This document shows positions 31,070 to 38,222 of a stretch of 38,222 nt of DNA, piece after piece. The notes beneath the pieces are model-generated. The model did not search any database, was not told the DNA's origin, and worked only from the letters and a program-made list of their open reading frames with translations. The position numbers and the translations under genes were made by a program. Each line of letters opens with the position of its first letter. Within the stretch, counting starts at the first letter, position 1. This DNA is from an uncultured Clostridia bacterium. Lineage in GTDB: Bacteria; Bacillota; Clostridia; Lachnospirales; Anaerotignaceae. Location of the stretch: the NCBI GenBank assembly GCA_910586765.1, contig CAJUJJ010000025.1:1-38222 (forward strand), given 5' to 3'.

Positions 31070-31169
31070 AAAAGAAAACTACCCGTCAACGCTTCTCAAA
31101 TGCTAGGGTAGTTTCTTTTCTACATCATAGTAGAGGGCGTCCACTTCGTGGTGACTGCTCCCTTTTTGT
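31070..31169 (-). ncRNA. Antisense RNA antitoxin of the type I locus
   Basis: Transcription from the minus-strand promoter at 31176-31204 should begin near 31169 and end at the shared hairpin 31076-31114, giving about 95-100 nt. It overlaps the 3' end of the toxin mRNA and its 5' region carries a copy (gcagtcacc, agtgg, ccctctac) of the sequence at the 5' end of the toxin mRNA. Convergent RNAs sharing a bidirectional terminator with related 5' repeats recall the par/Fst design. Pairing is inferred. Confidence 0.65.
31076..31120. terminator. Bidirectional terminator shared by toxin mRNA and antisense RNA
   Basis: aaactaccc (31076-31084) and gggtagttt (31106-31114) form a perfect 9-bp stem. 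The plus side continues with ctttt, the minus side with tctttta, so both RNAs can end here. Confidence 0.8.
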
Positions 31170-31175
31170 AATGAT

Positions 31176-31204
31176 AGTATAACATAATATTTATATTTTG
31201 TAAA
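31176..31204 (-). promoter_or_regulatory. Promoter of the antisense RNA
   Basis: On the minus strand: TTTACA (31204-31199), 17 bases, TATACT (31181-31176). It is closer to consensus than the toxin promoter, as expected for an antitoxin RNA that must be in excess. Confidence 0.75.
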
Positions 31205-31251
31205 GCACTTGCAAGTGGAAGCGGTATTTTCACTAAACAAGTGCTTTTTTT
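31202..31251 (+). terminator. Terminator upstream of XkdS
   Basis: aaagcacttg (31202-31211) and caagtgcttt (31238-31247) form a 10-bp stem followed by a run of Ts. It overlaps the -35 box of the antisense promoter and shields the toxin locus from the baseplate genes. Confidence 0.75.
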
Positions 31252-31288
31252 ATACTCAAAAACTATTTATAAGGGGGCGAAAATAACA

Positions 31289-31690
31289 ATGCTACCACAA
31301 AATAACAACTTGTTAAATCGTGGCATTGAGGTAAAAAGCAATGCTTCTAAAACATATTATATCGACACAAAAAATGAAAAAATGACAGGTATGACAGATG
31401 GCATTGAAGCGTTAAAACAAGCTATCTATTTGATACTTAGTATCGAAAGGTATGATTATGTAATATATAGTTGGAATTACGGTATAGAACTAAAAGATTT
31501 GTTCGGAAAACCTACAACATACGCTTGTGCGGTGTTACCTAGTAGAATAAAACAAGCATTACTGCAAGATGACAGAATAAAAAATGTATATGATATTGTC
31601 ACAAAAGCAGAGGGAGAAACGGTCTTTGTAAAATTCACAGTTGATAGTGTTTTTGGAGCATTTGAACAGGAGGTGAAGTACATTGTATGA
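31289..31690 (+). CDS. xkdS: Baseplate protein XkdS-like (DUF2634)
   Basis: A 133-residue DUF2634/XkdS (gp25-like) protein. Signature: TYYIDTKNEKMTGMTDGIEALKQAIYLILSIERYDYVIYSWNYGIELKDLFGKP, the wedge-protein block that joins tube, sheath and baseplate. The ATG at 31289 has AAGGGGG upstream; the frame is open to 31241 through the terminator, which is not coding. It overlaps XkdT by 8 bases. Confidence 0.92.
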   Translation: MLPQNNNLLNRGIEVKSNASKTYYIDTKNEKMTGMTDGIEALKQAIYLILSIERYDYVIYSWNYGIELKDLFGKPTTYACAVLPSRIKQALLQDDRIKNVYDIVTKAEGETVFVKFTVDSVFGAFEQEVKYIV

Positions 31691-32747
31691 ACATATGACA
31701 TTTGAAAAAATAATAAAAGATATGCTTGATAAAGTGCCAAATACGTTAGATAAAAGAGAGGGAAGCGTACTATATAATGCCCTTGCACCTTCTGCTGTAG
31801 AATTGCAAAATGCCTATATCGAAATGGACAACATACTAGATATGGTATTTATAGATACTACAGAAGGTGTTTTTCTCACTAAAAAATGTCACGAAAGGGG
31901 AATTGAAAGACTACCCGCTACCAATGCTATATGTAAAGGGGAATTTAACATTGATGTGCCTATAGGTAGTCGCTTTTATTTGGAGGGGCTACATTATATT
32001 GTTACAGAAAAAATGTCACAAAATGTTTTTAAATTACAGTGTGAAACTTCTGGAGAAAAAGGCAATCACCCATTAGGTAATATGATACCAGTGGAGTACA
32101 TACAGGGTTTGACAAGTGCTGTACTAACAGAAGTGCTTATTTCTGGTGAAGAAGTAGAAAGCGACCAGAGTTTAAGACAAAGATATTATGATAGTCTTTT
32201 TGGGCTTGCTTTTGGTGGAAATATTGCAGATTATAAGCAGAAAGTGTTGCAAATGCAAGGTGTTGGAGCGGTGAAGGTGTACCCCACTTGGCAGGGCGGC
32301 GGTACAGTAAAGTTAGTAATACTTACATCGGAATACAACGCCCCTAGTCAAGAATTGGTTGATATGGTACAGACAGCAATAGACCCTACACAAAATCAAG
32401 GACAAGGCTTGGGATTAGCACCTATTGGACACGTTGTGACGGTGGTAGGGGCAGAAAAAACGACAGTAAATGTCGCCGCTCATATCACATATCAGAATGG
32501 TTATTATTTCGATAGAATACAAGCGGCACTTCAAAATACTATTGACGATTATTTTAAACAGCTTAATGAAAGCTGGGGAAATGAGAAAAATTTAGTGGTG
32601 AGAGTGTCACGAATTGAAAGCCGTATATTGGATTTAGAGGGCGTATTAGATGTAAGTGATACAGAACTAAATGGGCAAATGAGAAATATTGAAATTGACG
32701 AAAACAATATTGTAATAAGGGGGCAGGTGTATGACAAGAGAAGTTGA
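31683..32747 (+). CDS. xkdT: Baseplate J protein (XkdT-like)
   Basis: A 354-residue baseplate J/gp47 (XkdT) protein: RKIIKDML-type start (MTFEKIIKDMLDKVPNTLDKREGSVLYNALAPSAVELQ), FIDTTEGVFLTKKCHERGIERLPAT, VPIGSRF, SGEEVESDQSLRQRYYDSLFGLAFGGNIADYKQKVLQMQGVGAVKVYPTWQGGGTVKLVIL, all standard. It forms the wedge of the baseplate. The probable start is TTG at 31683, seven bases after GGAGGTG; ATG 31695 is a second possibility. Confidence 0.93.
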   Translation: MYEHMTFEKIIKDMLDKVPNTLDKREGSVLYNALAPSAVELQNAYIEMDNILDMVFIDTTEGVFLTKKCHERGIERLPATNAICKGEFNIDVPIGSRFYLEGLHYIVTEKMSQNVFKLQCETSGEKGNHPLGNMIPVEYIQGLTSAVLTEVLISGEEVESDQSLRQRYYDSLFGLAFGGNIADYKQKVLQMQGVGAVKVYPTWQGGGTVKLVILTSEYNAPSQELVDMVQTAIDPTQNQGQGLGLAPIGHVVTVVGAEKTTVNVAAHITYQNGYYFDRIQAALQNTIDDYFKQLNESWGNEKNLVVRVSRIESRILDLEGVLDVSDTELNGQMRNIEIDENNIVIRGQVYDKRS

Positions 32748-33363
32748 TTTGTGTCAGTATCTGCCAGAAGTGATAAGAAATGTAAGAGAATATCAAGTGT
32801 TATGTAATGTACAAAGTCCACAAGTCAATGCAATGTGGAAGGCTCTTGAAGTCGTTTTTGATAATGACTTTTTAGAAAGTTTGACGGAATATGGTTGTCA
32901 AAGGTGGGAAAAAATACTACAGCTAACACCAGATAAATCAGAAAGTTTAGAAACACGACGTAAAAATATCTGGATACGATTGAATGAAAATTTGCCTTAT
33001 ACATGGAAAAGACTTGTAATGCTTATGGATAGTATATGCGGTGAAAATGGCTATACTATGACATTGTATCACAATGATTACTTTTTAGACGTTTCAATAC
33101 AACTCACGGAGCAAAATTTAGAAAGCCATATTGTCAAACAAGTGCTTGAAATGTTCGAAAGGGTACTACCAGCAAATATTGAGTACATCAAAAAATTTCG
33201 ATACGATGCAGAGGATACAAGCGTAAAGGTAGGCGGTACTACTGTAATAGCACAGTATGTCGATGTGATGCCACTTATGCCCTCAAGCTATGAAAATCAA
33301 GCAGAATTGTATACAGATGGCATGTTGTGTGTGGGATTGAGTGCGGAAATAAAGGAGGGATAG
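32731..33363 (+). CDS. xkdU: Baseplate protein XkdU-like (DUF2313, gp48-like)
   Basis: A 210-residue DUF2313 protein. VDLCQYLPEVIRNVREYQVLCNVQSPQVNAMWKALEVVFDNDFLESLTEYGCQRWEKILQLTPDKSESLETRRKNIWIRLNENLPYTW is the XkdU block; the C-terminal half holds YNDYFLDVSIQL-like strands and a LPANIEY motif. It completes the wedge and links to the fibres. It overlaps XkdT by 17 bases. Confidence 0.92.
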   Translation: MTREVDLCQYLPEVIRNVREYQVLCNVQSPQVNAMWKALEVVFDNDFLESLTEYGCQRWEKILQLTPDKSESLETRRKNIWIRLNENLPYTWKRLVMLMDSICGENGYTMTLYHNDYFLDVSIQLTEQNLESHIVKQVLEMFERVLPANIEYIKKFRYDAEDTSVKVGGTTVIAQYVDVMPLMPSSYENQAELYTDGMLCVGLSAEIKEG

Positions 33364-33364
33364 T

Positions 33365-35269
33365 ATGGCAGAACAAAAATATTATACCATTGTGACAGAT
33401 TTGGGTGCGGAATTGATGGCAAAAGCCGCACAAAAAGGACAAAAAGTAAATGTAGTAAGTATTGCGGCTGGTGACGGTGATGGTGTTTTTTATAAGCCTA
33501 CAAGCGATATGACTGCATTAAAAAGGGAAATATGGAGAGGAAAAATACAGAATTATGAAATAGATAGTGTTTCACGAAATGTCATAAAAATTAGTGGTAC
33601 TATTCCAAAAGATGTAGGACATTTTACACTAAGAGAAATGGCAATATTTGACGACAACAACAATATGATAGCGGTGTGTAATGCCCCAGATTTATTAAAA
33701 GCGGTGTTGGAAGAAGGGGCATTGACAGAAGCGGTTGTGTATATGAGAATAGCCGTTACAAATACAGAAGTCGTAAATATTGTGGTAAATTCTAGTGCTG
33801 TTTATGCTACCGTGCAAGAACTTGACGCTCACAAAAATGATGAAAATGCCCATAAAAATTTGTTTGATGAAAAGGTAGATAAAACAAATTTTGTTGAGGA
33901 ATTAAACAAAAAGGTAGACAAAACGAAATTTGCTACAGAATTAGATAAAAAAGTAGATAAAACTGAATTTACAACAGAATTAAATAAAAAAGTAGATGAA
34001 ACGGATTTTACAACAGAACTAGATAAAAAAGTAGATAAAACTGAATTTATAGGGGAAAATATAGGGGAATTGCTAGAAGCGGCTGGTTGGCAAAGTGGAA
34101 CAGTAATAAATAATATCGTTGATGGGGAAGCAGAAGGTAGTATAAAACAAGTCAATGCAACTATAACTATTACTGATAATTTTTTTAGTAATGGTAAAAA
34201 TGCAAGTGCTTTTGGTACAGGTACAGCAAGTGGAGAGTGTGCTCATGCAGAAGGCGATAGTACAATTGCAAGTGGTCAATATTCTCATGCAGAAGGTAGC
34301 CATACTATAGCGAGTGGTCTATGTGCTCATGCAGAAGGATATGGTTCTATATCAGTAGGTGGAACAATACATAACATTATAGCATCTGGAAAGGGTGCTC
34401 ATGCAGAAGGAAGCGAAACAACAGCAAGTGGAGATTATTCTCACGCTGAAGGATTTAGTACAGAAGCAAGAGGAAATTATTCTCATGCAGAAGGGGCTGG
34501 AACAATAGCCGATTATGGCGGTCATGCGGAGGGAGAAGGTACACAAGCATTTGGTAATGGTAGTCATTCTGGAGGTGCTTATACAGAAGCAATGACGTAT
34601 CAGATGGTTATAGGACACTTTAATGTAAAAAAAACAGGGGGACGATATGAACCTAATCATGATAATACAAGTGGTACAGCGTTTATTATAGGAAATGGAA
34701 AACAAGGTGCAGCTGGTTCATCTCCTACAAAAAGTAACTGTTTTAGAGTAGATTACAATGGTGGTACATATGCAGCAGCAGCTTATAATTCTAGCGGTGC
34801 AGACTATGCAGAGTATTTCGAATGGCTAGATAGTAATCACAATAAAGAGGATAGAACGGGACTATTTGTAACACTTGAGGGCAAATATATACGTATTGCG
34901 AATAAAAATGACAATTACATATTAGGTGTTGTTTCGGCTTGTCCGTCTGTTGTGGGAGATGCTCAAGACGACCAGTGGGACGGTATGTATCAAAAGGATA
35001 TTTTTGGAAGAATATTAAAAGAAAAAAATGTACCCATTATTAATGCAGAATATGATAATACACAGAAATATATACCACGTTCAGAGCGTTCAGAATGGTC
35101 AGCAATAGGAATGTTAGGAAAATTGATTGTAATAGATGATGGCAGTTGTAAAGTAAATGAATTGTGTACAGTTGGTGAAAATGGTGTTGCTACAAAGTCT
35201 ATTGATGAAAAAGGATATTATGTTATGGCTAGGTTAGATAAAAGCCATATTCAAATATTATTTCGATGA
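33365..35269 (+). CDS. Tail fibre with YadA-like repeats and Peptidase G2-type C-terminus
   Basis: A 634-residue fibre. Residues 1-150: tail-collar fibre N-terminal domain (YYTIVTDLGAELMAKAAQKG, KPTSDMTALKREIWRGKI, GHFTLREMAIFD) that docks to the baseplate. Residues about 169-228: five 13-residue coiled-coil repeats of the type KKVDKTEFTTELN. Residues about 279-400: trimeric head-like repeats (SHAEG..T.ASG..SHAEG), as in YadA-type adhesins. Residues about 477-634: SGADYAEYFEWLDSN...NKEDRTGLFV...DDQWDGMYQKDIFGRI matches Peptidase_G2, an intramolecular chaperone that cuts itself off. It probably binds the host surface as a trimer. AAAGGAGG precedes the ATG. Confidence 0.87.
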   Translation: MAEQKYYTIVTDLGAELMAKAAQKGQKVNVVSIAAGDGDGVFYKPTSDMTALKREIWRGKIQNYEIDSVSRNVIKISGTIPKDVGHFTLREMAIFDDNNNMIAVCNAPDLLKAVLEEGALTEAVVYMRIAVTNTEVVNIVVNSSAVYATVQELDAHKNDENAHKNLFDEKVDKTNFVEELNKKVDKTKFATELDKKVDKTEFTTELNKKVDETDFTTELDKKVDKTEFIGENIGELLEAAGWQSGTVINNIVDGEAEGSIKQVNATITITDNFFSNGKNASAFGTGTASGECAHAEGDSTIASGQYSHAEGSHTIASGLCAHAEGYGSISVGGTIHNIIASGKGAHAEGSETTASGDYSHAEGFSTEARGNYSHAEGAGTIADYGGHAEGEGTQAFGNGSHSGGAYTEAMTYQMVIGHFNVKKTGGRYEPNHDNTSGTAFIIGNGKQGAAGSSPTKSNCFRVDYNGGTYAAAAYNSSGADYAEYFEWLDSNHNKEDRTGLFVTLEGKYIRIANKNDNYILGVVSACPSVVGDAQDDQWDGMYQKDIFGRILKEKNVPIINAEYDNTQKYIPRSERSEWSAIGMLGKLIVIDDGSCKVNELCTVGENGVATKSIDEKGYYVMARLDKSHIQILFR

Positions 35270-35283
35270 AAGGGGGAAATGTA

Positions 35284-38160
35284 ATGTCGACAAGGAAATA
35301 TTTTGCAATTATGACAGATGTGGGACAGTCCAAAATTGCACAAGCAGTTGCTGGAGGGCAAAAGTTGAATATTACCACTTTTTTAGTGGGTGACGGCAAT
35401 GGGGAATATTATATTCCCACAAGCGATATGACGGCAATCAAAAATGAGGTGTGGCGAGGAACGATTTCAGAAGCCGATGTTGTTCAAGATGCACAAAAAC
35501 TATTAAGAATAACAACCACAATACCAGCTGAAGTAAGTGGCTTTATTGTAAGAGAAGTGGGATTACTTGATGAAACAGGAGAACTTGTAGCAATAGGAAA
35601 TGCTCCCGATTTGCCCAAAGTGCGATTGGAGGACGGTGCTTCTACAGAACTCAAACTAACAATGAGGTTAGCTGTCAAAAATACAGAAGCCCTTTCATTC
35701 ACTATAGACCCTCATACCGTTATTATGACAAAAGATATGCTTGATACCCATAATGTGGATAGTAATGCACATAGTGAATTGCTTGAAGGAAAGGCGGATA
35801 AAGCACATACACACAATTATGCAGGTTCTTCTAGTGCAGGCGGTTCAGCAATATCAGCTGTAAAATTAGAAAATGCTAGAACAATTTCTTTAAGCAATGA
35901 TGTAACAGGAAGTATTACATTTGATGGCAGTGCAAATAAAAGCATAACAGCAACATTAAAAAATAGCGGTGTAGCGGCTGGGACTTATGGTGCTTTAGAT
36001 TTAGTAACTAAAAATAACGGTACAGTATGGGTAAGTAACAATGTAGGACTACATGGTACATCCGCTATATCTACATGGACAGCAAAACAAGCTTGTAAAA
36101 TTTCATTTCGATGGAAGGTTTCTTCTGAAAGTGCTGGTTGTGATTATTTGAATATTACAGCCGCTGGAACACAAATACTTGCAAATACAGGAGGTTCTAC
36201 AGAACAAACAGGGACACTTACTGCAACATTAGCAGCAAATCAAACGATTGTATTTACTTATAGGAAAGATGGCAGTGTAAATAATGGTATTGATAGGGCA
36301 GAAATTAGCGAAATAAAATATGGTGCAGGAACAGCAGACCCTAGCACTGTTATTTATGAAAATAATGTTGAAAGTTATTTTACTATTGAAAATGATACCT
36401 ATGGATTTTATCCAGCTATTCCTATTCCAAGTGTTACTGTTGATGCAAAAGGACGTGTTACAAAAGCACAAACAATTTATGTAACACCAGCTATAAAGTC
36501 AATTATTAGCACTATAACAAAAAGTTATATTGATAGTATAATGATAGGAGCAGGAACAGGCGGTAATAATACAGCTTTAGGAGTTGGTTCTTTAAATAAA
36601 AATACAACAGGTAATTACAATACGGCTAATGGGGTTTATGCTTTAAGCAACAATACAACAGGTAATTACAATACGGCTAATGGGAATTGTGCTTTAAATA
36701 ACAACACAACAGGGGGCGACAATACGGCTAATGGGGTTTATGCTTTATATAACAACACAACAGGGAACAACAATACGGCTAATGGGCGTCAAGCTTTATA
36801 CAGCAACACAATAGGGAGCAGCAATACGGCTAATGGGTGTTATGCTTTAAGCGACAACACAACAGGGTACAGCAATACGGCTAATGGGGTTTATGCTTTA
36901 TATAACAACACAGCAGGGAACAACAATACGGCTAATGGGTATGGTGCTTTACGCAATAACACAACAGGGACCAACAATACGGCTATAGGGCATTATGCTT
37001 TATATTATAATGTTACAAGTGAAAATACAGCAGTAGGGTATTATGCTTTAAGCAGCAACACAACAGGCGGTTATAATACAGCTTTAGGGTTTCAAGCATT
37101 AAAGAGTAACACAACAGGATATGGTAATACATCAATAGGATATAATGCTTTATTGAATAATACTACAGCGACATATAATACAGCAATAGGACTTAATGCT
37201 TTAAACTCAAATACAACAGGAGGCAGTAATACAGCAATAGGTGATAATGCTTTAGCTTTAAATACTACAGCAAAATATAATACAGCAGTAGGTAGTGGAG
37301 CTATGAATAACAATACTACAGGTGAGGGAAATACAGCAGTAGGGCAATATACATTAACTCCTAATAAAACAGGTAATTATAATACAGCGATAGGTTCAAG
37401 GGCTTTAAGTGCTTCAGGTAATACTTCAAATTCTTATAATACTGCTCTAGGTTATAATGCAGGTTTAAATTTATCCTCTAATAGTGGTAGCAATACGGCT
37501 ATAGGTTTTGATGCTTTAGCTCATGAAGGTCAAAACTGTTATGGCAATGTAGCTGTCGGTTATAAAGCTCTAGGAAATAAGTATAATATTAGTAGCGGTA
37601 ATGTATATAATAATACTGTTTCTTATAATACAGCAGTAGGCTATAATGCCTTAGGGGATTTAATTTCTTATACTAACTGTACAGGGCTGGGATATGGTTC
37701 AGCTGTTACAGGCTCTAATCAAGTACAACTCGGTAACACTTCTGTCACAGTATATGCTCAAAAAGCCCTTGTAGTTCGTTCTGATGCACGTGACAAGCTA
37801 GATATTGAGGATAGTCCACTAGGCTTAGACTTTATAATGAAGTTACGTCCTAGAAAATATCGTATGAACAGCCGTGAAGCGTATTTTGAAGAAGGCAAAG
37901 AAAGAGATTTTACAGCTACAAACGATGGCAGCAAAGCCGGAAAACGTCCACATTACGGGCTGGTAGCACAAGAAGTAAAAGAGGTAATGAATGAATTAAA
38001 TGTTGATTTTGCTGGTTATTTAGATAGTAAAGTTGATGGAGGGGAGGACGTGCTATCACTAGGTTATGCAGAATTTATTGCACCTATGATAAAAGCAATA
38101 CAACAGCAACAACAGATAATAGAAAAACTACAAAAAGAAATAGAGGTGTTAAAGGGCTAA
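35284..38160 (+). CDS. Long tail fibre with 17-residue repeats and S74 chaperone domain
   Basis: A 958-residue fibre. Residues 1-150 repeat the baseplate-docking domain of the preceding gene (FAIMTDVGQSKIAQAVAGGQ, PTSDMTAIKNEVWRGTI, SGFIVREVGLLDE). A middle part (about 160-410) has AHTHNYAGSSSAGGSA and beta-rich stretches. Residues about 440-740: at least 15 tandem repeats of about 17 residues, NTA(N/I/V)G..AL..NTTG.., a trimeric beta-helix. The C-terminus from about 834 (SDARDKLDIED, LGLDFIMKLRPRKYRM, YGLVAQEVKEVM, then a coiled coil) is a Peptidase_S74 intramolecular chaperone. The ATG at 35284 has AAAGGGGGA upstream; an ATG at 35266 lacks one. Confidence 0.88.
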   Translation: MSTRKYFAIMTDVGQSKIAQAVAGGQKLNITTFLVGDGNGEYYIPTSDMTAIKNEVWRGTISEADVVQDAQKLLRITTTIPAEVSGFIVREVGLLDETGELVAIGNAPDLPKVRLEDGASTELKLTMRLAVKNTEALSFTIDPHTVIMTKDMLDTHNVDSNAHSELLEGKADKAHTHNYAGSSSAGGSAISAVKLENARTISLSNDVTGSITFDGSANKSITATLKNSGVAAGTYGALDLVTKNNGTVWVSNNVGLHGTSAISTWTAKQACKISFRWKVSSESAGCDYLNITAAGTQILANTGGSTEQTGTLTATLAANQTIVFTYRKDGSVNNGIDRAEISEIKYGAGTADPSTVIYENNVESYFTIENDTYGFYPAIPIPSVTVDAKGRVTKAQTIYVTPAIKSIISTITKSYIDSIMIGAGTGGNNTALGVGSLNKNTTGNYNTANGVYALSNNTTGNYNTANGNCALNNNTTGGDNTANGVYALYNNTTGNNNTANGRQALYSNTIGSSNTANGCYALSDNTTGYSNTANGVYALYNNTAGNNNTANGYGALRNNTTGTNNTAIGHYALYYNVTSENTAVGYYALSSNTTGGYNTALGFQALKSNTTGYGNTSIGYNALLNNTTATYNTAIGLNALNSNTTGGSNTAIGDNALALNTTAKYNTAVGSGAMNNNTTGEGNTAVGQYTLTPNKTGNYNTAIGSRALSASGNTSNSYNTALGYNAGLNLSSNSGSNTAIGFDALAHEGQNCYGNVAVGYKALGNKYNISSGNVYNNTVSYNTAVGYNALGDLISYTNCTGLGYGSAVTGSNQVQLGNTSVTVYAQKALVVRSDARDKLDIEDSPLGLDFIMKLRPRKYRMNSREAYFEEGKERDFTATNDGSKAGKRPHYGLVAQEVKEVMNELNVDFAGYLDSKVDGGEDVLSLGYAEFIAPMIKAIQQQQQIIEKLQKEIEVLKG
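36604..37500 (+). repeat. Tandem 51-base repeats in the second fibre gene
   Basis: From 36604 to about 36985 seven units are nearly identical in their frame bases (aatacggctaatggg ... gcttta ... aacacaacaggg) and differ mainly in three pairs of codons. From 36985 onward units still follow the protein pattern but have diverged at the DNA level (aatacagc(a/t)atagg). The first block is therefore a recent expansion. Confidence 0.85.
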
Positions 38161-38175
38161 AGGCTCTTTTTTTTA
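38151..38175 (+). terminator. Terminator after the fibre genes
   Basis: aaagggct (38151-38158, includes part of the stop codon region) pairs with ggctcttt (38162-38169) using G-U pairs, followed by a T-run to 38174. It ends the fibre operon. Confidence 0.6.
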
Positions 38176-38222
38176 TTGATACTTTTGTAGACTATTTTGA
38201 TTTTAGTATGGGTAGGAAGGGA

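Noticed and set aside
34073..34705. Minus-strand cysteine-rich frames opposite the first fibre gene
   Set aside because: They mirror the repeated SHAEG codons of the real gene and have no start signal.
36604..37500. CRISPR array
   Set aside because: The repeats are contiguous, in one long reading frame and contain no unique spacers; they are coding repeats of a fibre.

Overview
The window is most of a PBSX-like (contractile-tailed, myovirus type) prophage in a low-GC Gram-positive host, probably a member of Clostridia. Grounds: strong AGGAGG-type ribosome binding sites before nearly every gene, frequent TTG/GTG starts, AT-rich DNA, and a gene set (DUF2800, DUF2815, VRR-NUC, SNF2, PBSX-type terminase, XkdK/M/N/O/P/Q/R/S/T/U homologues) typical of prophages of Clostridia and Bacilli. 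No tRNA, rRNA or CRISPR array was seen. The lysis genes and the right prophage end are not in the window.

Layout. 1-530: the 3' end of a large serine recombinase gene abuts a tyrosine integrase gene whose 3' end, with the catalytic tyrosine, is missing. 375-3521 (minus strand): lysogeny side with truncated integrase, a PIN-domain toxin-antitoxin pair, an unknown gene and a CI-like repressor. 3541-3637: a divergent control region with nested operators. 3667-7376: Cro-like regulator and small early genes, among them two paralogues and a short sequence repeated three times between genes. 7373-13535: replication and recombination module (DUF2800, DUF2815, primase-polymerase/helicase, a candidate iteron origin, VRR-NUC nuclease, SNF2 helicase). 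13691-14116: a late-regulator-like gene with an in-frame stop. 14203-22765: packaging and head genes, including a MuF head protein with a metallopeptidase-like toxin tail and a small following gene. 22746-33363: tail sheath, tube, chaperones, hub, tape measure and baseplate. 33365-38160: two long fibre genes.

How it works together: the divergent repressor/Cro switch controls the early operon; the early operon copies the genome, probably from the repeat-rich region at 11.53-11.85 kb; the ArpU/DUF1492-like gene would normally turn on late genes; terminase, portal and capsid make the head; sheath, tube, tape measure, hub and baseplate make a contractile tail tipped by two fibres with self-processing or chaperone C-termini.

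Most notable: (1) the MuF-metallopeptidase fusion plus candidate immunity gene; (2) a complete-looking type I toxin-antitoxin locus (28-residue membrane peptide plus antisense RNA) between baseplate genes at 30.89-31.25 kb; (3) a textbook -1 frameshift signal (slippery AAAAAAC, 7-nt spacer, 10-bp stem) in the tail chaperone gene; (4) a three-hairpin element present twice with compensatory changes in every stem; (5) an integrase apparently split by a serine-recombinase element; (6) an iteron-like origin candidate. All function calls come from reading the sequence and family knowledge; no database search was run.
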